From an uncultured Eubacteriales bacterium (lineage in GTDB: Bacteria; Bacillota; Clostridia; Oscillospirales; Acutalibacteraceae), in NCBI GenBank assembly GCA_900313125.1, contig OMPZ01000112.1:1-10730 (forward strand): 10,730 nucleotides of DNA, in the 5' to 3' direction. Of this stretch, positions 7,155 through 10,730 are shown in pieces. The notes under the pieces were generated by a model. That model was not told the origin of the DNA, searched no databases, and saw only the letters and a list, made by a program, of their open reading frames with translations. The translations under genes and the position numbers were made by a program. Positions within the stretch are counted from its first letter, which is position 1, and each line of letters begins with the position of its first letter.

Positions 7155-8219
7155 TTACTTCCTTACGGCGCCGCGATATTCCTCGGACACCGGCTCTATT
7201 TTCATATCGTACGGCTTTATATCGCCGTCGGGTATAGTCTTGACGTTTATACCGCGCTCGTTTATCTTTTTGATATTGGCGCGGCTCTGACCCGTGAATT
7301 TCGACACGCAGGAGGGATTTACATAAACGCGCAGAGAACTGCCGATTTCTATCCCTCTTGACCGGCACAGTTCAAAAAACCTTTCAAGCATTATCTTGTT
7401 TTCGCACAGCTCGCGAAATGCCGGGTGGTAATTGTCGAACGCCATGCCGCGCACGAGCTCGTCGCTGTAATGCAGCCCCAATCGAATGACCTCTATGTTA
7501 TTCTCCAAAAACATTTTCAGGAGAACAGCACACAGCTCAACCGACTCTTCAAGCTCCATCGGCTTATACTCGCCGCTTTCAAAAAGGCTTGCGAGCATCG
7601 TACCCTTAATCGTTACCGTGGGGTAGATACGCACCGTGTCGGGCGCAAGCGCGATTATTTTTTTTGCGGTGTAAATATCCCGTTCGCGGTCGCTTTTGTA
7701 AAGCCCCGTCATCATCTGGAGTCCCAGCGAAATGCCGAACTGCCTGATGAGCCGCGACGCATTTTCAACGTCGTTTTCCGTATGACCGCGCCGATTTGCG
7801 CGCAGCACCTCGTCGCACATACTCTGCGCGCCGAGCTCTATCGCCGTGACTCCGCGGCTTTTGAGGATAGTCAAAACCTCTTCGTCGATATAATCGGGGC
7901 GCGTAGAAACGCGAATGCCCGAAACGTCGCCGCGCTTTACATAAACGTTCGCCGCGTCGAGCAGCGAGATCATATATGTCCTGTCTATTGCCGTAAAGCT
8001 GCCGCCGAAAAAAGCTATCTCAAGGTCGTAGCGCTGCTTTGACGAGAGCGCTGTCTGAACGGCGCTGTCAACGTCGGCGGGCGACGGCTGGCTTTTTACG
8101 CCCGTGATGCTGCGCTGATCGCAGAACGAGCATTGATGAGGGCAGCCGTTGTGCGGCACAAAGATCGAGATGTTGCCCCTGCGGGTTTTCTTGGACGTAT
8201 TATACTGCGGCTGATCCAT
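7155..8219 (-). CDS. Elp3-like radical SAM protein without acetyltransferase domain
   Basis: A 354-residue radical SAM enzyme. The cluster-binding motif CPHQCSFC (Cys26, Cys30, Cys33) is followed by FGGSF at 71-75 and by RVSTRPDYID and IELGAQS, the core of an Elp3/HemN-like SAM barrel. Elp3 proteins are roughly 500 residues or more and carry a C-terminal GNAT domain for tRNA wobble-uridine modification. This protein stops without one, so Elp3 activity should not be assumed. Similar short proteins occur between rnc and smc in many Clostridia; their substrate is unknown to me. I prefer the ATG at 8217-8219: it is preceded by AAAAAGG and the conserved sequence begins soon after. The frame stays open to an ATG at 8376-8378 that overlaps the rnc stop by one base. 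That would add 53 residues encoded by direct repeats (QGAAPDTRTN-like twice), with no Shine-Dalgarno. Confidence 0.88.
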   Translation of the reverse strand: MDQPQYNTSKKTRRGNISIFVPHNGCPHQCSFCDQRSITGVKSQPSPADVDSAVQTALSSKQRYDLEIAFFGGSFTAIDRTYMISLLDAANVYVKRGDVSGIRVSTRPDYIDEEVLTILKSRGVTAIELGAQSMCDEVLRANRRGHTENDVENASRLIRQFGISLGLQMMTGLYKSDRERDIYTAKKIIALAPDTVRIYPTVTIKGTMLASLFESGEYKPMELEESVELCAVLLKMFLENNIEVIRLGLHYSDELVRGMAFDNYHPAFRELCENKIMLERFFELCRSRGIEIGSSLRVYVNPSCVSKFTGQSRANIKKINERGINVKTIPDGDIKPYDMKIEPVSEEYRGAVRK

Positions 8220-8230
8220 AACACCTTTTT
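8220..8230 (-). promoter_or_regulatory. Probable ribosome binding site of the radical SAM gene, within a repeat unit
   Basis: The minus strand reads AAAAAGGTGTT and then ATG at 8217-8219. The spacing from AAAGG is four bases, slightly short. The same sequence recurs at 8283-8293 in the upstream copy of the repeat, but there TTA follows instead of ATG. The site therefore supports the inner start and shows that the ribosome binding site was included in the duplicated DNA. Confidence 0.55.
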
Positions 8231-8373
8231 CTTCCGATTTGTTCGTTCGCGTATCGGGAGCGGCACCCTGCCGCTGACTTAAAACACCTTTTTCTTCCGA
8301 TGTGTCCGACGCGGGTATCGTTTTTTCTATCTCGTATCCGTTCGTTCGCGTATCGGGAGCGTCACCTTGCCGC
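8220..8373. repeat. Imperfect direct-repeat block between rnc and the radical SAM gene
   Basis: Two modules occur twice, in the same order. Module 1 is AACACCTTTTTCTTCCGAT at 8220-8238 and 8283-8301, 19 of 19 identical. Module 2 is 34 bp at 8241-8274 and 8340-8373, with two mismatches; its first 22 bases are identical. The distal copy carries about 36 extra bases between the modules (8302-8339, against 8239-8240). Module 2 of the proximal copy contains a perfect 7-bp hairpin with a three-base loop, AGCGGCA CCC TGCCGCT, at 8259-8275; in the distal copy the stem is damaged. On the minus strand the block is open in the radical SAM frame, because the repeat happens to lack stops. I read it as an intergenic repeat rather than as protein. 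Confidence 0.75.
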
Positions 8374-8377
8374 CGCA

Positions 8378-9097
8378 TCAGTAGCCCATCAGCTCGAGAG
8401 CAACTCGGGCTGCCTCCTGCTCGGCTTCCTTTTTGCTGCGTCCGCCGCCCTTGCCGATAACGTTGCTGTTGAGGTGCACCTCGACGACAAAATGCTTGTC
8501 GTGGTCGGGCCCCGTCTCTTTAACAAGAACGTAGCTGATGCGCTCCTCGGGGTTTTTCTGGATTATCTCCTGCAATACCGTCTTGTAGTCCTTGAACTTG
8601 ACCGGCTTTGCGCTCTTGATGTCGGGAATGACAAAACGAAGTATGAACTCCCTCGCAGGCTCTATGCCGCCGTCAAGATAGATAGCCGCGATAACAGCCT
8701 CGAACGCGTCTGAAAGTATCGACGGGCGGTCGTCTCCGCCGGAATGCTTTTCGCCCTTTGAAAGGCGGATAAGCTCACCGAGCTTTATCTGCTTTGCGTA
8801 GCCGTAGAGCGATTTCTCGCACACGAGCGACGCCCTGAGCTTTGTCAGCTTGCCCTCGGGAAACTCCGGGCAGTTGAGATATATGTAATCCGATACGACG
8901 ATGCCGAGTACGCTGTCGCCGAGGAACTCGAGCCGCTCGTTGTACTTCGTGCCGTCGTGCATCTCGTTTGCGAACGAGGAATGTGTGAGAGCCGTCAGAA
9001 GCAGCTTTTTGTTTTTAAAGCTGTAGCCGATCGCAGCCGTCGCTTTTTCGTAATCTATTTCATGGTTGTTTCGCTGTGGTCTCTGCAAATCTCTCAC
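8378..9097 (-). CDS. rnc: Ribonuclease III
   Basis: A 239-residue double-strand-specific endoribonuclease, acting on rRNA precursors, mRNAs and antisense duplexes. The catalytic domain has the signature NERLEFLGDSVL (Glu54, Glu57, Asp61) and the second metal-binding segment SDAFEAVIAAIYLDGG (Asp130, Glu133). A double-stranded RNA-binding domain covers about 168-238, with DYKTVLQE, GKGGGRSKKEAEQEAA and VALELMG. The N-terminus precedes the conserved IGYSFKNKKLLLTALTHSS. The open frame begins with GTG (9095-9097), overlapping the plsX stop as GTGA, with GAAGG six bases upstream. A TTG three codons further in (9086-9088) has a stronger AAGGAG eight bases upstream and is an equally good start. The stop at 8378-8380 is intact. 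In many Bacillota acpP lies between plsX and rnc; here there is no room for it. Confidence 0.97.
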   Translation of the reverse strand: MRDLQRPQRNNHEIDYEKATAAIGYSFKNKKLLLTALTHSSFANEMHDGTKYNERLEFLGDSVLGIVVSDYIYLNCPEFPEGKLTKLRASLVCEKSLYGYAKQIKLGELIRLSKGEKHSGGDDRPSILSDAFEAVIAAIYLDGGIEPAREFILRFVIPDIKSAKPVKFKDYKTVLQEIIQKNPEERISYVLVKETGPDHDKHFVVEVHLNSNVIGKGGGRSKKEAEQEAARVALELMGY

Positions 9098-10095
9098 TCC
9101 TTACCTTCAAGCTGCGCTACCGTTTTTTCGATCTCGCCGATGACCCCGGTGTTCACATAATTCATCGTGAGCCTGATAGCGTGGCGCATCGTGACCGCCT
9201 TCGCGTTGCCGTGTACCTTGAACACGGGCTTTGCCGCGCCCAGTATCGGCGCGCCGCCGTAAACATCGGAATTGACCTCGCCCTTGAGCTTTTTCAGGTC
9301 GCCCGCGATCATAAGAGCGGACAGCTTGTTCCATAAATTTTTCTTGTAGATATCTTTTACTCTGCCCATGATAGCTGCGGCAGCACCCTCGTACATTTTG
9401 AGTATGAGGTTGCCCGTAAAGCCGTCGGACACAACTACGTCGCATGAATCGAACGGTATCTGCGTGCCCTCGACGTTGCCGACGAAATTGACCGGCGTTT
9501 CTTTAAGGAGCTTGAACGCCTCGTGTCTGAGCGGATCGCCCTTGTGATCCTCCGTGCCGACGTTTGCAAGACCGACCCTCGGCTTGTCCACCTTCATAAC
9601 ACGCTCCATGTAGACAGAGCCCATTATCGCAAACTGCCTGAGCATCTCGGGCTTGCACTCAACGTTCGCGCCGCCGTCGATAAGCATGAACATTCCGGGG
9701 CTTTTCGGCATAACGGGCGAAAACGCCGGGCGCTGTATGCCCTTTATCCTTTTGACTATGAGCGTTGCGCCCGTGATGAGCGCGCCGCTGTTGCCTGCCG
9801 ACAGAAACGCGTCGCCCCTGCCGTCAGCGAGCATTTGCAGACCTACCGCCATCGAGCTGTTTTTGCGCTTGCGTACAGCCATAGCGTCGTCCTCCATCGT
9901 GAGGATATCGTCGCAGTTCTCTATCTGAAAGCGTTCGGGGTCGATACCGTTTTCCTTTGCGGCCGTCTCTATTCTGTCCTTCGGACCGGTGAGGATTATC
10001 TCCAGATCGTCATGTTCGTCAAGAGCCTCGGCGCAGCCCTTGATTATCTCCACGGGGGCGTTATCTCCGCCGAATGCGTCTACGATTATTTTCAT
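9094..10095 (-). CDS. plsX: Phosphate acyltransferase PlsX
   Basis: A 333-residue peripheral membrane enzyme that converts acyl-ACP and phosphate to acyl-phosphate, the substrate of PlsY in phosphatidic acid synthesis. It begins MKIIVDAFGGDNAP, typical of PlsX, with SAGNSGA at 99-105, the IDGGANVECKPE segment around 139-150, NVGTEDHKG, NFVGNVEG, VVSDGFTGN and the C-terminal YGGAPILGAAKPVFKVHG. Length is normal and there is no signal peptide. The ATG at 10093-10095 is preceded by AAAGGAG (10106-10112), ten bases away. That site overlaps the direct repeat at the left edge of palindromic element copy 2. Its stop overlaps the rnc GTG, so plsX probably heads a co-transcribed run through rnc, the radical SAM gene, smc, ftsY, rdgB and yhbY. 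Confidence 0.98.
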   Translation of the reverse strand: MKIIVDAFGGDNAPVEIIKGCAEALDEHDDLEIILTGPKDRIETAAKENGIDPERFQIENCDDILTMEDDAMAVRKRKNSSMAVGLQMLADGRGDAFLSAGNSGALITGATLIVKRIKGIQRPAFSPVMPKSPGMFMLIDGGANVECKPEMLRQFAIMGSVYMERVMKVDKPRVGLANVGTEDHKGDPLRHEAFKLLKETPVNFVGNVEGTQIPFDSCDVVVSDGFTGNLILKMYEGAAAAIMGRVKDIYKKNLWNKLSALMIAGDLKKLKGEVNSDVYGGAPILGAAKPVFKVHGNAKAVTMRHAIRLTMNYVNTGVIGEIEKTVAQLEGKE

Positions 10096-10105
10096 TGAGG
10101 TTCAT

Positions 10106-10112
10106 CTCCTTT
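10106..10112 (-). promoter_or_regulatory. plsX ribosome binding site at the edge of the palindromic element
   Basis: AAAGGAG on the minus strand lies ten bases upstream of the plsX ATG. Its first four bases (AAAG) belong to the 10-bp direct repeat CTTTGCCGGG (plus strand) that flanks element copy 2, so the element ends inside the site, as copy 1 does at nadD-yqeK. Confidence 0.7.
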
Positions 10113-10278
10113 GCCGGGCAATAACGTCAACTTAAGACTGAAAACTTAATAATGAATAATGAATAATAGTGGAAAATCGCTTCGCTCTTTTTATTATTTA
10201 TATTTAGAGACTTTTTTAACAGGAACGAAGTAACTCCGATATTGTTAATTTTTAAGTTGACGACATTGCTTTGCCGGG
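10109..10278. repeat. Nested palindromic intergenic element, copy 2 (MITE-like)
   Basis: This AT-rich block fills the gap between the trmFO stop and the plsX ribosome binding site. An exact 10-bp direct repeat, CTTTGCCGGG, marks both ends (10109-10118 and 10269-10278). Just inside are inverted ends: the left reads GCAATAACGTCAACTTAA and the complement of the right reads GCAATGTCGTCAACTTAA, 16 of 18 identical. Copy 1 has the same right end with few changes (consensus GCAATGYCRTCARCTTAA). Shared internal sequence includes CTTAAGACTGAAAACTTAA, ATCGCTTCGCTCTTTTT-like and AGAGACTTTTT segments, and ACTCCGATATT. The inner stem is 10170-10187 with 10223-10239. Copy 2 is shorter because the right-hand middle arm seen in copy 1 is missing. 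TGAATAA is repeated at 10153-10166. No protein is encoded. Confidence 0.75.
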
Positions 10279-10289
10279 TGGATAGTTAT

Positions 10290-10730
10290 TTATTTAAAAA
10301 ATTCAAGCGCGCGGTCGGCATAAGCCTGCGCCCTCTGCTGCTTGTCTCTGATGTGTGTCTCGAGCGGCGGCAAAACGCCGAGGTTCGCTCCCATAGGCTG
10401 AAAATCCTTTACGGTCTCGTCGCTGATGTAGTGACAAAGCGCGCCCGTCATCGTGTACTCGGGCAGGATAAGCGGCTCGCAGGCATTCACACGGCTCGCC
10501 GCATTTATCCCGGCGATAAGCCCGGAAACGCCCGATTCCATGTAGCCCTCGACGCCCGTCATCTGACCCGCGAAGAAAATATTGCGGTCGGCTCTGAGCG
10601 AAAAATCGCAGCCCAGCAAACGCGGCGAATCTATGAACGTGTTGCGGTGCATCACGCCAAAGCGCGCAAACTCCGCGTTTCTAAGCGCCGGGATAAGCCC
10701 GAACACACGCTTTTGCTCGCCGAATTTAAG
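10290..10730 (-). CDS. trmFO: TrmFO, folate-dependent tRNA (m5U54) methyltransferase, partial (N-terminus beyond the right edge)
   Basis: The frame is open from the right edge to a TAA at 10290-10292, giving the C-terminal 146 residues of a protein normally about 440 long. TrmFO is the FAD- and methylenetetrahydrofolate-dependent enzyme that methylates U54 in the T-loop of tRNA in most Gram-positives. Diagnostic segments, in order, are LKFGEQKRVF at the edge, NAEFARFGVMHRNTFIDSP, NIFFAGQMTGVEGYMESG with VSGLIAG (the conserved C-terminal FAD-binding part), and FQPMGANLGVLPPL near the end. The GTG at 10704-10706 is an internal valine, not the start, since the family sequence continues upstream to the edge. 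Element copy 2 begins 11 bases after the stop. Confidence 0.96.
   Translation of the reverse strand, partial: LKFGEQKRVFGLIPALRNAEFARFGVMHRNTFIDSPRLLGCDFSLRADRNIFFAGQMTGVEGYMESGVSGLIAGINAASRVNACEPLILPEYTMTGALCHYISDETVKDFQPMGANLGVLPPLETHIRDKQQRAQAYADRALEFFK

Noticed and set aside
10137..10240. Riboswitch or small RNA upstream of plsX
   Set aside because: The conserved sequence is shared with the gap before an unrelated gene (nadD-yqeK), and its ends look like terminal inverted repeats, so a dispersed repeat explains it better.

Overview
All supported genes in this window lie on the minus strand and read as one dense housekeeping block. The gene content and order (trmFO, plsX, rnc, Elp3-like radical SAM, smc, ftsY, rdgB/XTPase, yhbY, nadD-yqeK) point to a Gram-positive Bacillota, most likely class Clostridia. 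TrmFO (the folate-dependent tRNA methyltransferase of Gram-positives), the nadD-yqeK fusion and the radical SAM gene between rnc and smc all fit Oscillospiraceae/Ruminococcaceae-like gut Clostridia. The family-level assignment is inference. Non-coding stretches are much more AT-rich than the genes.

Layout in transcription order, right to left. The window opens inside trmFO (tRNA m5U54 formation; C-terminal part only). A 170-bp AT-rich palindromic repeat follows, then plsX (acyl-phosphate synthesis for phospholipids) and rnc (RNase III), which overlap by four bases. Between rnc and the radical SAM gene is a 154-bp block of imperfect direct repeats that ends in the ribosome binding site of the radical SAM gene. 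smc (chromosome condensation), ftsY (SRP receptor), rdgB (house-cleaning NTP pyrophosphatase) and yhbY (ribosome-assembly CRM protein) follow with gaps of 25 bases or less, or with overlaps. A second, larger copy of the palindromic repeat separates yhbY from the fused nadD-yqeK gene (NAD synthesis plus an HD-domain hydrolase). An unrecognised small gene then runs off the left edge.

Together the genes serve core growth: membrane lipid precursors, RNA processing, tRNA modification, chromosome segregation, membrane protein targeting, nucleotide-pool sanitation, ribosome assembly and NAD synthesis. Tight spacing and overlapping stop/start codons suggest co-transcription from plsX to yhbY at least. 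I see no convincing intrinsic terminator or sigma-70 promoter.

I found no defence system, phage, CRISPR array, RNA gene or novel enzyme system. The unusual material lies in the three gene boundaries filled by repeats. Two carry related nested palindromes with near-identical ends, flanked by short direct repeats. The third carries a different direct-repeat family. In all three, the edge of the repeat coincides with the Shine-Dalgarno of the downstream gene. No non-coding stretch exceeds 300 bases; the longest is 1461-1713.
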